Counted from the first letter of the stretch, positions 24,201 through 35,425 are shown. The stretch is 64,000 nucleotides of DNA from Neospora caninum Liverpool (GCF_000208865.1 NC_018397.1:1798001-1862000); one strand, 5' to 3'. Numbers and translations: made by a program. The notes: generated by a model not told the origin, from the letters alone.

Positions 24201-26017
24201 GAACCTGAAGAAAGAAACGGACAAAGAATGCAGCTCTCCAGAGCCTCTAGGACTAGCGGAGAATACGCTTCTGGGTGGTGCGTGCTCTTCCTTTCCCTCG
24301 AAGGGCATAACACGGAAAGGGTACCGCGTGAGCCACAGGGGCAATTCCTCACGCACTGATGGCACCGCTGCATGTGCTCATGAACCCATGACTAAAAAGG
24401 CCTGGAGAAAGGAAATGAGGAGGACGCGCAGAAAGGAAACGCGTGAGCAGCGGGGACGGGGAATAGGAGAGAAGTGTATAAACGCCACGGGGTCAACGCG
24501 AGAACACAAGGGCTCGCCAAAGGAGAATGCTGAACGAAAACCGGACACGAAGTTCGATTCCCCATGAACGCCGCCCCTGGCTAGCTTCGGAAGAGACGGG
24601 AAAGCCGGGGTGCTCTGCCGGCACGTGCGGGATACAACGGTAGCTTGCCAGAAGAGTTTCGTCAATGTCGACTCGAAGGGAACACACCTTGGCCCTCTCC
24701 GCCGGGCTCATACACCGCGACGTCGTAGACATTTTCGACGTCGAGGATGGACACACTCCCGCTGCTTCCTCCTGCGGCGAGAAGTGAGGGCCGTGAGGGA
24801 TTGAAGTGGATGCAGTGGACCCGTTGGTTCCGGTGTACGGGCACAGAAGCCAGGAGGCCGTTCGACTTGGAACCCGACGCTCCATCAGCTGCGCCGTTCG
24901 CATTCCCGAAAGAGGAATACTCGGATCCAGACGGAGAGCCTAAGCTGTAAGCAAGTAGTGGAAATACACACGAACAAAAACGACACGCCTACACAGGTCA
25001 CAGACTCTGGAAACCGTCCACCTTTGAAGAAGCCACCCGTCGCGGACTCTCCACCTTTCGAGAGGCCCATCGCTTCATTGCATGTTTACTTGTTACACGT
25101 TACGAAAAGTTCACACATCGCTGCGACAAGTGCCGAAACCCAGAGGTGGACATCACGTAAACATCCCCGTTGTAGAACCGGGTCTAACTGCATTGAGCAA
25201 AAAGACACCTGACTTTTTTGTGGGACACGCACACCAGCATCCTGAACTCCTGGTTGGCGGGGGCCGCATCCCCAGGTGTTCGTGGACGTTCTTTCCTACG
25301 TCGAACCGGCTCAATGCGAATCGAATCAGCGTAAACAAGGACCGTACCTACACATACGTACGATAGAGTTCGTTGACGTCGCTTTCTACTGTGGTTAATA
25401 CAGCTCTCTTTAGCTTGAAGAGCGACAGGTGGAGAACAGAGGGTTCGTTGCCCCTAGATATACGCAACCGGTGAACTATCACTCGCTTCGCTCACTCGGA
25501 AGCGACACAAGGCTCGCGTTCATCTCATCACAACCGCGAGTGAGGTATTGCTTTGAAACGCCCTACGCGTCTGACGTGTTTCGTCGAAGCGAGAAATTCC
25601 TCACCGTAAGATGGCCTCTGCATCCCAAAGGGTGACGTCTCCATCTGCCATGCCACCCGCAATAAGTCCCAGGGCGCGCTCGCCAAGGCCCCCTCCAGTC
25701 CCTTGTTCTCCAGCGTTTCCTGCACATTTATTCTGGCCACTGCTTCCCCACGCGATACACTGAAAAGGTGAAGAAGCTGACACGGACGCCACGACGGGCA
25801 GAGCGGTGGAAGAAGAAGCAAAGTCGACGGCCGCGAGTTCGAGGCGTGGGTCGAGGCCCATGGTGCCCAGGGCTAAATACAGCTGGCTCTGCGTAGAGGA
25901 CTGTCCCGGACTGTTGGAGGTTTCTTGCTGTGGCGCCGCATATTTTGTATGGACAGGCCCTCGCGACGGCGGCCCCCACGCAATGCACGCACTGCGGCAC
26001 ACCTCCTTCAGCGCCAT
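15242..26017 (-). CDS. SEC31: SEC31, outer COPII coat subunit
   Basis: SEC31 with SEC13 forms the outer cage of COPII vesicles at ER exit sites. Fourteen exons on the minus strand: 26017-25605, 24944-24688, 24204-24069, 23560-23332, 22917-22570, 22117-21752, 21400-20971, 20388-20170, 19716-18632, 17684-17567, 17402-16768, 16214-16104, 15765-15670, 15388-15242. All phases match and give 1529 residues. It starts MALKEVCRSACIAW, like the MKLKE start of other SEC31 proteins. Seven-blade WD40 motifs follow (VTLWDAEAIL, VSILDVENVYDV, TSVWDLKQRKT, VLQLWDLRNS, TSGRDNRIVCWW), ending with the GFGEDIAFF block near residue 465. Residues about 580-1160 are the helical ACE1-type region (PMDWDSEVGSLVRACLLSG), 1160-1420 are Pro-rich, and the C-terminal helical SRA1-like segment ends in SSTEWGSGNKAW. 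It is longer than yeast or animal SEC31 (about 1200-1300) through low-complexity inserts. The intron at 23561-24068 has a GC donor. The ends of exons 6 and 13 are the least certain. Confidence 0.93.
16005..16021. repeat. Poly(C) tract in a SEC31 intron
   Basis: An uninterrupted run of about 17 C lies in the intron between SEC31 exons 12 and 13. Similar C/G-rich runs occur at about 22417-22430 and 46540-46566. On the coding strand it is poly(G), so it is not a polypyrimidine tract for splicing. Length polymorphism or sequencing error is likely here. Confidence 0.8.
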
Positions 26018-28135
26018 GATTGTATCTGGCGGAAATCAATGAGAACTCGCTCTGTAACCACAGACGACGCTATGAGGAGCGAGAAGGATGCTTGCCTGCC
26101 GGAAGAATACCAGAGGGAGTCGAAACGACTAAATAGAGACGGACCGGCCGCAATTGCGGCAACAGCCAACGGCGGGTGTCGAAAAACAGACTGGAGCGTC
26201 TTGCGACGCAAGACTATGCAGATCACTAACACTCCAAAAAACAAAGTAACAAATGTACGAGAGAAGCACGAGGGGAGGCCTTTGTGTTCTGCGGAGAGGA
26301 TGATATGGAGACCAGGTTACAAGATTTCAGCCTCCTCAGTGGCGAGGGAGATGCGGCAAGTTGAACCTGACGACTACGAGGAACAACAGCAAACGACGAT
26401 ACTAAAAAGACGTGTACTGGAGAGCAACAAGCAGATTACCGGAATCCTTTCTTCGAAACCATCATTCAAATCGAGAGACCGGCAGCTATGCCCGGTGTGG
26501 TAGAGACAGGGGCCACTGAAAATGGTACATGCTGTGGTGAAGACAAGAGAAGACCCGAGGAGAGAGACCGCAGACACGGCGGTCGACGGAAAAGGCAAAC
26601 GAGTAAGACGCCGAAAGAAAATGGAAAGCTGCAGTAAAAATGAGAAAAATAGGCCCAACTGCATACGGGTTCAGAGAACGCGATGAATCCGGGACGTGCT
26701 GATCTCTGCCGGCGCACACAAAAACGGTCTGGCTTTTTGGAGTGTATGTACACCACCGCAAAAGCTATCGACAATCTCTCTGCACGGAGTTCGGATTTCT
26801 GTCTAATATCCTTGCCGTTTCGTGAACTACCTTCATGCGCAGGATTACGACGCGGGCAGTCGTCGCCAGGGTAGGTCCAGTTTGGCTTTCTCTACGAACA
26901 ACAGTAACGCCGCCTGTCGCCAGCTGCGAGGCGTTTTTCTCTGGCCTCCTCTAGCCGGGCAGTCGCGAACTTCGCGTGCCCGCACGGGACTACTACGGCA
27001 GCTCAGTCTCAGCCGTCCCTGTCGGCTCTGTGCAACCGTCCCGGCCTCCCCAGCTCCACGGCCGAGAGGTGCAAACACACGCTTTCGCCGGGGGGTCGGA
27101 AGCCCAAGGATGCCTGACATGCTGTTTCTAGCGGAATTCGCGGCAACCGCGCACTGTTTGGATTTGACTGTTAAAACAGCCCCAGTCCTGCTCTCTCTCT
27201 GTCTTCTCCGTTTTTTCTTCCCCACTTTTCGCCAGGGCAAGTTTTCCTTTCCTGCTCAGCAGAGTTCGACTGTGCCCGAAAGGCATGCACGCTTCCTCCC
27301 TACGAGTGAAGAATCCAGAAAAGAATTGCATGCCTCATCCGTCGACAGCAAAAGCTGAGCAACGGAAACTCTCTGTGGGGCGGGACTCAGTTAGCGCCAG
27401 TTCCGCGTTTTCGAGTGAAGGTACGAGGAAATGTCTTAATTCCTTTATTCACGGTACCTTCTCTTTGCCGTTGGAGAAGCATGGCCGTTCTCCCTTCCGT
27501 AGCGATTGGCGTCGTGGGCCGCTCAGCCCTCTCTCCCCGCTAAATTCAACTGCCCCATACAGTTTGTCTGCATGTAACCCACTTTGTCATCGCCGCAAGG
27601 AGATACGCGCCCGCTCTCACTTTCCTTTCCTATTGCGACTTACTGAAACCTTTGTGCGGCTCGTGGCGTCGAATCAGTTCCTGAGCATTTCCCGCCACCT
27701 GCCAGTGTGCGTACACGTGACCCCGCCCTGTTTCCGTTCTCTTCAGCCCTCTGGACCCTTCACTTTTCGTTTTTTCAGCAGGTTCTGATGAAAGACCTGG
27801 CGATTCCCTAGTCTACCTTTCTCTCACGCCTTGCTGATTCGGGAACTGCCCTGCAAGCAAAGGCGTTAGTGGCTCTGTTATCTGCGGGCTCGCCTGCGGC
27901 ACACCGAGCTCTTTGCGTTTTAAACGTCTCTGAGAAAATAGCTGAAACGTGATTCTCTCCGACGCTGCCTCTGGCGCCGCTGTGCAGCTCAGCGTTTTCT
28001 CTGCGCCATTCATGGAAACTGTGTGTCTGCGCAGCATGCGTGAAGGGAGGCTCTGACTGTTTGGCAGAACCTGGACAGCCATTCTGTGCCCGCCGCGTGT
28101 CCTGCAAGGCTTCAGCGGAAGAGAAATTTCGCGCC
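26018..28135. other. Divergent upstream region of SEC31 and MPP10
   Basis: SEC31 and MPP10 are transcribed away from each other and their start codons lie 2.1 kb apart, so this segment must carry both promoters and 5' UTRs. A 178-codon ORF at 26822-27358 (+) has no domain, no good start context and no spliced continuation, so I treat it as chance. I do not identify a specific core promoter element. Confidence 0.5.
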
Positions 28136-30763
28136 ATGGTGTCAGCTCAGACTAACCCGGCCGCTGCCCCCTCTTCGCCTTCTTGGCCTCTCGATGACTC
28201 CTCTGGGGCGTCGCCGCCTACCCTGTCGGCAGAATCTCACCCTGACGGAGAACGGCCGCTTGAAGAGGCAACATGGAGCGAGGAGGGGTGGCTCGAGACG
28301 GCTGCCAAGCAGCCTCTCTTTCTTTTGCTAAAGGACGGGGAAAGCAAGTCGCACCGACAAATGGCTCTTAAGATGACACTCCGCCACCTGGACAGTTTAA
28401 TCGAGACAACGGCGGGCTACGAGGGTGGCCGGTCGAGTCGGTTGCAAAGGGCCCACGGTCACAGATCTTTCACGTCCCTTCTTTTGCGGAACTCGAGGCG
28501 AGAAAAAGAGAGCGACAGTGAAGACGACGCTCTTCGGCTACAAGGAGAGGGCGGCAGAGGAAGCGAGGGTACGGTTCCCGAGGCGTCTGCCAGCGATGCT
28601 GACGAAGCAGAGTACGGACAGGCTTGCGGGAGCGCCGTGTCTGTACAGCAGGTTTGGGCACTCGTGGATGCGGAAGGGAAACGCCTGCTGAGGAAATTGA
28701 GGAGAAAAGTGAACGACTTGCACACGGCAGAAATGACAAGCCGTCGGGGTTTGAAGAGAAGCAGGAAAGAGAGGAACAAGCAAGGCCGCGGCGAGACAGA
28801 GGCAACAGCTGATGCACCGGGGTTTTTCCAAGATGCCACAGAAGGCAGAGAGTGGAAGGAACGGTTCCTTTGGCTGCTACCAGAGTACGAAGAAAACTCA
28901 GAGCAAGAGACCGACTTCGTTTCACAAGAAGAGGACGACGGGGAAGAAGAGGACGACGGGGAAGAAGAGGACGACGAACTGGACGAGGAGGAAGGCGACT
29001 TGGGCGAGAGTGAGGGCAACCGGGTAAAACGGTCAAGGGTGGACCCTGAAATTGGACAAGATGCGTCCTCGGATTCAGACTCAGAAGGCACCGCAGCAGG
29101 CGTCACTTCAGACGGGGAAGGGGAGAAGAAAGAGGACGATGATCCGTTCTTTTCCATGGAAGATATGCAGCGGTTTGTTCTTCAAGAAGAAGAGAGGGAA
29201 CTCAGAAGGCAGGATGCGGAGAAGAAAAGGTTGCTTGATCCGTCAGGAGAAACCGACGAGGAAGAAGACTCTGACGTTGAAGACCTTTATCTGGAGGGAA
29301 CGGGAGAAGATGACGAGGAAGTACGAAATTTGAAGTTTTCAGATTTCTTTGATGATCCTGTGTCTGGTCACCACGAAGAGGTGGACAATGTCTTGTCTGA
29401 AAAGAAAAAAGGAAAGAAGCGCCTGGACGAAGAGAACTCTCAAGAATATGACTCAGCCGACGAAGAGAAGGGCTTCACCTTTGAGGAGGGTGAAATGGAC
29501 GAAGAAGAAAGACACCTCCAGCGTGAACTAGATCGCTTGGAGCGCCGTCTGCGGGAAGATGCACATGAGAAACAACGTCAACGGAAGGGACGGGCCACCC
29601 AAGACAGTAGTGATATTGAAAGGGATGATAGCGATGATGCGTCTAGCTCGTTAGCTGACAGCGATGAGGAGGAAAGTAGCCAGCAAGATGGTAAGAGTCT
29701 GCGTAACGCTTCACTTCGTGAAGTTATGGCCCAGTCTGCATCTCTGCAAAGTGATATTGACAAGTTAGAGCAGGAACTTGTTTCAAAGAAGGCGTGGAAC
29801 CTCCAGGGAGAGGCGTGGGCGAAACAGCGCCCTCGAAACGCCCTTCTTGATGTCGGTCCTCTTGATCTGCCTCTCTTGGGTGCCGCCGTGAAAGACGATA
29901 AAGCATTGGAACAGGCTGATGGCCTGGGAAAGCTCGGCGAAGACGAAGATGATGAACAGGGAGGAGCACAGAAGATTAGCAAGCTCAGTGAGTATATTGA
30001 GAAAATTGTAAGACATCGCATCGAAGAAAACATGTTCGATGATGTCATTCGACGCACAGTTGTGCCACCGAACAAAGCAACGAATAACCAGAAAGACGAT
30101 CCGGCAGCGGAACTCGACATGGAGCAAAGCAAAGTCGGGCTTGGGGATCTGTATGCTATGGAATACGAACAGCAAGTCCTTGGAGGAGCGGCAGGTGGAA
30201 GTGGAAAAATGTCAGCTGAAGAGAAGCAAAAGGCTGAACTTCTGGAAATGTTTGGATCACTGATGTATAAACTAGATTGTCTGAGCAATATGAGCTTCCG
30301 GCCAGCTCCACCTGCCGTAGCGGAGAAAGCCAAGCTGGGAGGTGGGGATGGCATTGCGGCTTTACAGGTGGAAGAGGCTGTGCCTGTCCTCCTTAGCGGC
30401 GCGATGAGGAAGGCGCCGGAGGAACTCAGGAAGACGTCAAAGGAGAAGGAGAAGGACGAGATGACGCAGGCGGAGCGCAAGGCCGAAAGACGGAATAAGA
30501 AGGAGCGACGTCGAAAGCGTGTGCTAGGACAAGTCAGACGAGGAGAGTTGACAAAAGAAGGGCTCAAGGAGAGGGAAACCAAGTTGGCGGCGAAGAACAA
30601 AGAGCAGAAGGTGAATAGACTGAACAAGAAACAAACTGGACTGACTCAGCAGGAAGCGCTCGCGGAATTGAGAAAGAATCAGAGACGAGTGAAGGTTCAA
30701 GAACTTCTGAGTGACGCCATGAAAGCGGTGCGGAAGGAACGCCGCCAGAAGACAACTGCCTAG
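28136..30763 (+). CDS. MPP10: MPP10, U3 snoRNP / SSU processome protein
   Basis: MPP10 is a nucleolar scaffold that binds IMP3 and IMP4 in the U3 snoRNP and is needed for early 18S rRNA cleavages. This is a single exon of 875 codons. The start is the first ATG in frame (GCGCCATGG, good context); the frame is open a little upstream but without an ATG. Residues about 225-420 are strongly acidic, including a direct 18-bp repeat encoding EEDDGE units, as is usual in MPP10. The conserved C-terminal half is clear: KLSEYIEKIVRHRIEENMFD near 615, LDMEQSKVGLGDLYAMEYEQ near 660, and MFGSLMYKLDCLSNMSF near 705. A Lys/Arg-rich tail (AERKAERRNKKERRRKRV) follows that fits nucleolar targeting. The length is somewhat above that of the yeast and human proteins. 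Fibrillarin, another box C/D snoRNP protein, lies 3 kb downstream on the other strand. Confidence 0.93.
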   Translation: MVSAQTNPAAAPSSPSWPLDDSSGASPPTLSAESHPDGERPLEEATWSEEGWLETAAKQPLFLLLKDGESKSHRQMALKMTLRHLDSLIETTAGYEGGRSSRLQRAHGHRSFTSLLLRNSRREKESDSEDDALRLQGEGGRGSEGTVPEASASDADEAEYGQACGSAVSVQQVWALVDAEGKRLLRKLRRKVNDLHTAEMTSRRGLKRSRKERNKQGRGETEATADAPGFFQDATEGREWKERFLWLLPEYEENSEQETDFVSQEEDDGEEEDDGEEEDDELDEEEGDLGESEGNRVKRSRVDPEIGQDASSDSDSEGTAAGVTSDGEGEKKEDDDPFFSMEDMQRFVLQEEERELRRQDAEKKRLLDPSGETDEEEDSDVEDLYLEGTGEDDEEVRNLKFSDFFDDPVSGHHEEVDNVLSEKKKGKKRLDEENSQEYDSADEEKGFTFEEGEMDEEERHLQRELDRLERRLREDAHEKQRQRKGRATQDSSDIERDDSDDASSSLADSDEEESSQQDGKSLRNASLREVMAQSASLQSDIDKLEQELVSKKAWNLQGEAWAKQRPRNALLDVGPLDLPLLGAAVKDDKALEQADGLGKLGEDEDDEQGGAQKISKLSEYIEKIVRHRIEENMFDDVIRRTVVPPNKATNNQKDDPAAELDMEQSKVGLGDLYAMEYEQQVLGGAAGGSGKMSAEEKQKAELLEMFGSLMYKLDCLSNMSFRPAPPAVAEKAKLGGGDGIAALQVEEAVPVLLSGAMRKAPEELRKTSKEKEKDEMTQAERKAERRNKKERRRKRVLGQVRRGELTKEGLKERETKLAAKNKEQKVNRLNKKQTGLTQQEALAELRKNQRRVKVQELLSDAMKAVRKERRQKTTA
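28927..28976 (+). repeat. 18-bp direct repeat in MPP10 acidic region
   Basis: The unit GAAGAGGACGACGGG, followed by AGA or the next GAA, is repeated nearly three times and encodes Glu/Asp-rich hexapeptides within the acidic domain. It is in frame, so copy-number change would only lengthen or shorten the acidic stretch. Confidence 0.8.
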
Positions 30764-32231
30764 TCACCCGAGGGAAATCCGTGGTGGTGGTGGTGGTAGA
30801 AAAGGCGCGTAGGATAATCAGGAGAGCTCAAACTTAGTTAAGGAGGTTTTGGCGAATGCTAGAGAAATGTGAGGATCGGATTCGGACGTTTAGGAGAATC
30901 CGGCAGATTCCACCAAGACGAATAAATGCCTTCGAGCATTTCAGGGGTATTTGGTCATGGGGGCCTGTTCACCGCTGGCGATAAATCTCGTGGCTTGGAC
31001 GTAGAGTCGACTTTCCTAGTTTATTGTGACAACGACAGCCTGCCGTCACCAGTAGGCAGTTCATGTGTCGCAATCATAACAGAAAATCACATGGGCTTGT
31101 ATTTTATGGAGCTTCGCGAGTCCGTGAATGTCACGGCCCTGTCGATGTAGAGTCTCGATGACGCTTTCTATTGTTCTGTTACCTGACCTCTCGATTACAG
31201 GCTATTCCTTGAAATGCGTAATGACACCAGTTGTTTGTGACGGACTCGGTCAGACACCACACCTCTGACTTTGTTATCTGGGTTTTTTCTCGCATCGTCT
31301 CGGCACTCTCAGTCTCTGTGACCGTGACTTCTCGCCACGTCTTTTTTCGCGGGTCATTGCCGATGCAAGAAAGGAGAGCCACATAATCTGTAACCTGTAT
31401 GATACTCGTGCGTGGCGCCTCTGACAAGACAGATATCGCTTCAGTCAGGTAGTGCACTTCACCGGAACCCCGAAGTTGACACGATGCAGTAGCTTCATTA
31501 CGTGCGGTGGAACAGAAACTCACAGGAATCGTAGCGGCAACCATGTATTCTTAACAGACTTGGAGACGAGGGGTTAAGAGTCACATAGAATTTGCGGTGG
31601 CCACGAACAAGACACGAAATTGCTCTCTCTAGACGACTTTGTCTCTTTAACTACGCGTTCGGTAGCTGAAGTCACACATGCTCGCCGGCAGTCCAGGCTT
31701 ACTGCTCCCGAATAATGCATATGTGTGTTGGGATCACATATTTCCCGGCAGACCAGGTGACTGGCAACTCGAGCATCAGCGAACAGTGTGCGGAAGAGAC
31801 ACCTACATGAATTTGGCATTCGCGCTTGGTAACCGGCTCGAATATGGGTTCCTGATCACGGAGGAAGGTAAGGCAGCTAATGTACACGCTACTGCAACAG
31901 CCGGGCGGTGCCCCCTGGCATATGATAACGTTACAATAGAAGGCCGGGACTTTAAGGCACATGCTTCAAAAGCCACAGAATTGCGAAGATGCGGTGTGAA
32001 CGATCAGTGCTTGCTGGTACGACCAGTTGGTATGCGTGGTACATTGTATGGATGTCTGAGCTGATGAGCCAATCCCATTGGCCACCGTCACTCAGGAAGC
32101 TAAGTTGCAAAAGTTATCAAATGCCAAACCTCATGTGGAGTGATTCGCAGCTTCGTTTCTAAGAAATTGCAGTTGATTACACTGCGTTCGCTCCACGGAA
32201 ATTACGAATCCTGTGCTCGGTAATCTCCCTT
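30764..32231. other. Convergent region downstream of MPP10
   Basis: About 1.5 kb between the MPP10 stop and the stop of the small membrane-protein gene on the other strand. A (GTG)n run follows the MPP10 stop at about 30781. A 128-codon ORF at 31678-32064 (+) has a possible donor GAAG|GTAAGG inside it and a possible acceptor CCCGGCAG near 31751, but no partner exon could be matched. I treat it as unproven. Confidence 0.4.
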
Positions 32232-32952
32232 TTACAGGAGCGCATGAGGCGTTTCCACCTTAACGACGTCCCCGTCGCAGTTGTACTCAAGATCCTCGTC
32301 CGTCCACTCCTGCAACACACAAACGTACCTTAGGGGGACTACCGAAACAGTAACAATGCCTTACCATGGCGAGGTAGATTGTGTTTCCTCTGAAACATTT
32401 GGATGGTGTTGCGTGGTTTCGGCGTAAGAGCCACGCACAGCCTTGTAGAACCAAAAAAAGTAAAACCAGCCACGCTATCGTAAAAGATGTCCACCAAAAA
32501 ATGGGACTCGCAATCGCGCATTTGTTCGAACTCGTTGTCATTCCTGATAAAAAAGATATGGCTTTGTCATTTCAGATGTGCGAATGGTGTTTTACCGAGG
32601 CCAACGAGTCCAAGGCAGCTGATCACACCCGTAAGGCATTTCTGATGCCGTACGTTACGTTGTAAATTGCAAGCTGATCAGGAGGCCAGATGAATCACAT
32701 TCTTACAAGTATCGTAGCTAGTGCTGCGTCGGTACGGGTAGGTAGGACAGCATTGTTCCTATGGATCTAGCGGAGAAATGTCTGTCTCAGCTGTTAGTTG
32801 ATTTCGTCCGGCCATCTGTACCTGAACGGCCTGCAGTAGCACCATTGTCCCGAATATCCAAGTACACGAACCGAGCCACACATCCAAGCGGAAACACGAA
32901 GGATGCAGGCTGCTCCCCTTGGCTGTCGTGAAGCTGAAAGTCGTAAAGCGCG
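32232..32952 (-). CDS. Putative small type I membrane protein (3' exons)
   Basis: No family is recognised. Three minus-strand exons fit in phase: 32952-32822, 32543-32365 and 32309-32232, with junctions CAG|GTACAG, ATG|GTAAGG and acceptors ATCAG and TTGCAG. They encode a lumenal stretch (FVFPLGCVARFVYLDIRDNG), a hydrophobic membrane segment of about 23 residues (FWWTSFTIAWLVLLFLVLQG), a stop-transfer WLLRR, then a short tail that turns acidic (EWTDEDLEYNCDGD) and ends PHALL. That topology and an acidic tail with a Trp resemble coccidian micronemal or surface type I proteins, but this is inference only. The 5' part is unsettled. A signal-peptide-like ATG segment at about 33599-33540 (MSKHVFVLFFSCTLVG) could be the start, but it lies within 150 bases of the fibrillarin stop, where a 3' UTR is expected. 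Confidence 0.5.
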
Positions 32953-33728
32953 CTGCAAACTAGAACCGCTTGGATGTTTGCGTCCATCTATACCAAAGAA
33001 GAAAAAGAATCGCCTGGGCAGCGACGAAGGGGATCCTCTTGTCGAGACCCATCCAGCTACCGTGGCCCGGTTTGACCTCAACAGGGGCTGCCATCGCGCT
33101 AAATTTTTGCAAACCCACGCTACCCGAGGTCGCAGTTCTGCATTCGGACCTGTGCAGGTTCCCGTTGTCACACACTAGCCATATTTTCGGTGTTCGCGCG
33201 GTTGGCCTAGACTTTTTTTGTCAACCACCGACACTGTATGTCCACTAGAGCTTGGAAGTGTTGGAGCTGGTACGGCGTGGTAGAGTCACGGGTGAACTAT
33301 GCGTTCGCCACCCGTCAGTTCACCGTTGTCCCGGACGCGATTCGGAGTGAATGCACAACAATGCTTCTGGAATCGTCTTTGCATAAAATAAAATAATGAC
33401 ATAGCCTCGACGTCAAAGCGCATTACGTTTCCTCTTGCGATCCTTGCATAGGGCTGCGCGAGCGGAAGGCCCACCCGACTCCGACAGGCATTTAACGAAG
33501 GATTTGAACGGAAATTATCGGAGGTCAAGTTTATGCCCACCAGCGTACACGAGAAAAACAGAACGAACACATGCTTGGACATGCTGACCAGATGCGACAT
33601 CAAAAAGAGTTCGTTCCCGTCTAGAACGCGAATCAGTTTGGTTTGCATAGACAGTCGAAGAATGACGTGAATTCGACGATACCGTAAGCGTCGTCCCCAA
33701 AGACTTGAAAAGAAGAGCATGCTGACGA

Positions 33729-35425
33729 TCAGACCTTCTTCTTAGACACTCTGTACTGGCCAATAACGACAGCATGATCTCTATGGTACGGCTCAAGTGT
33801 GAGCTGCTCTTTGGGTTTGCACTTTTCCTTCCTCAGTTTATCCACTTCGGCAGCGAAGACGGCCTCAGGTTTCGCAGTGGAATCTACGCAGTTGGCCTTA
33901 ATCGATATGACAAACCAACCACCCGCCTTCAGGAAATGGTGAGCATTCAAGGCAACTATGCGGGACTGATCTGGCTGGGCGACATCAGCAAAAATGACGT
34001 CAACCATGCCAACGAGCATGCGATACTTCAGCGGCTGCCGAGCGTCTTCAACAATCGGGACGATATTTTGCCTTTTCTTTGCCATATTCGTCAGGTCACG
34101 ACCTGAGCGATGAGAAAACTCCACAGCATAAACAACACCTTCGGGCCCGACAATATCGGAGACATGTGAAACTGTAGTGCCATTGGCAGCACCCAAGTAT
34201 AGGACCTTGCTGCCGGGTTTGATTGGCATGTTTGCCACACCACCAACAATTGTAGCTCCAAGCTTCGACCTGAAAGGGTTCCACACGCGATATTCAATCT
34301 TCTCTCCCGATTCCTCCGCAACCTCTAGGCGTTTCTCCCCGTAGACAGATTCGCCGGGAACCATGTTTCGAGTGACAAGGGAATCAGCTTTCCCTTTGGA
34401 CATGAAGATACCCTCAAACCTGTGGGGAACGACGAGCACCTTCTGTGGCCCGCCTTTACCACCAAGGCCACCTCGGCCTCCACGCCCTCGACCACCTCCT
34501 CTGCCACCACCTCTGCCTCCTCCTCGTCCTCCGCCACGGTTAGCTTTGAAGCCTCCTGCGCCGCCTCCTCGGCCTCCCCCTGTATCAGAAAAATAAAGCA
34601 AGTTGACAATCTGTTCATCAGTTCGTATCCGCAGGCACATCCGGTGTAATGCAGCGTGAGGGCTGCATGCACATATCAGTATCTCTGGCTATACACTTTT
34701 CACCAGACATAAAACACACTGACCATCGGTCACCACTTCGTATCTACAGGCACTCGAAGATTCGGCGTAATGCAGCGTGAGGATAGTCACATGCACATGC
34801 CAGTATCTCCGTAGTATAGGCTTACCGCGACCACCGCCTCTCCCGCCGCCAGAGCCCCCGCGACCTCCGCCACCTCTGAAACCGCCTGAGACGCAACATC
34901 AATAACAATTCCGAACTTTCTCGTGTATTGCGGTAGGATTATTTCATTCCCACTCCACATCATTTTGCGGCAGCAGCGTGGCGTTGTCGCACATCATTCG
35001 AGAGCCTCTGGAGTTAATCTGATGGTGCCACGGAAAAGAGAAAACACGCGACAATGTGCTCATGCTCATCCTTTCCCAGACTGGACAGGAACGACTGGTA
35101 CCGCTTCTTGATGTGAAACGAAAACCGGTGTTTTTCTCGGCAGCTCCCTGTGGCCCTCTTAACGGGAAATCCACATCCGGGTCATGCTGGCTCCGCACAT
35201 GAGGAAAGGCGTTGGTGCTTTCAATCTGGTTATTGCCTTTATAAAATCTATTCCTTAAAGCAGGCCCATGTTACCCCGAGGCCGCTGAACAAAATAAAAC
35301 TGTCCCGTGGCCAACGATAGGTGACCAACGACCACCACATTTTCGGCGTCGAATCCAAGGAGAAATTCCGAGTTCAAATAGGACTGTGAGAGTGAAAGTC
35401 GTTAATGCATATAGTTACCTCTCAT
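33729..35425 (-). CDS. FBL: Fibrillarin, rRNA 2'-O-methyltransferase
   Basis: Fibrillarin is the catalytic subunit of box C/D snoRNPs. It methylates ribose 2'-OH in pre-rRNA using S-adenosylmethionine and sits in the nucleolus. Exons 35425-35419, 34885-34826 and 34579-33729 join in phase to 305 residues, the normal size. Exon 1 carries only ATGAGAG; with exon 2 it reads [13 protein letters not shown]. Residues 1-65 are a classic RGG/GAR domain. The methyltransferase follows with [20 protein letters not shown], the SAM-binding block [20 protein letters not shown] near 145, [46 protein letters not shown], and [14 protein letters not shown], ending in a Lys-rich tail. The catalytic K-D-K-H set (in order: Lys in LGAANG-proximal KVLYLG, Asp in FADVAQ, Lys in SIKAN, His in [10 protein letters not shown]) appears intact. 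The RGG domain is split by the second intron. Confidence 0.97.
34622..34820. repeat. Tandem duplication in fibrillarin intron 2
   Basis: Two diverged copies at about 34622-34692 and 34737-34820, period about 115 bases. They share TTCGTATC, GTAATGCAGCGTGAGG, TGCACAT and CAGTATCTC in the same order, with a small insertion in the second copy. They fill most of the 246-base intron between the two RGG-coding exons. Confidence 0.8.

Noticed and set aside
26822..27358. 178-codon plus-strand ORF upstream of MPP10
   Set aside because: No good start, no domain, compositionally like UTR, and lies in the shared promoter region.
31678..32064. 128-codon plus-strand ORF with several cysteines
   Set aside because: Possible splice sites exist but no partner exon fits; it may be a 3' UTR ORF of MPP10.
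32581..32660. Extra exon GVISCLGLVGL before the membrane exon
   Set aside because: The donor GTAAAA is weak and the exon at 32822-32952 already joins in the same phase with better signals.
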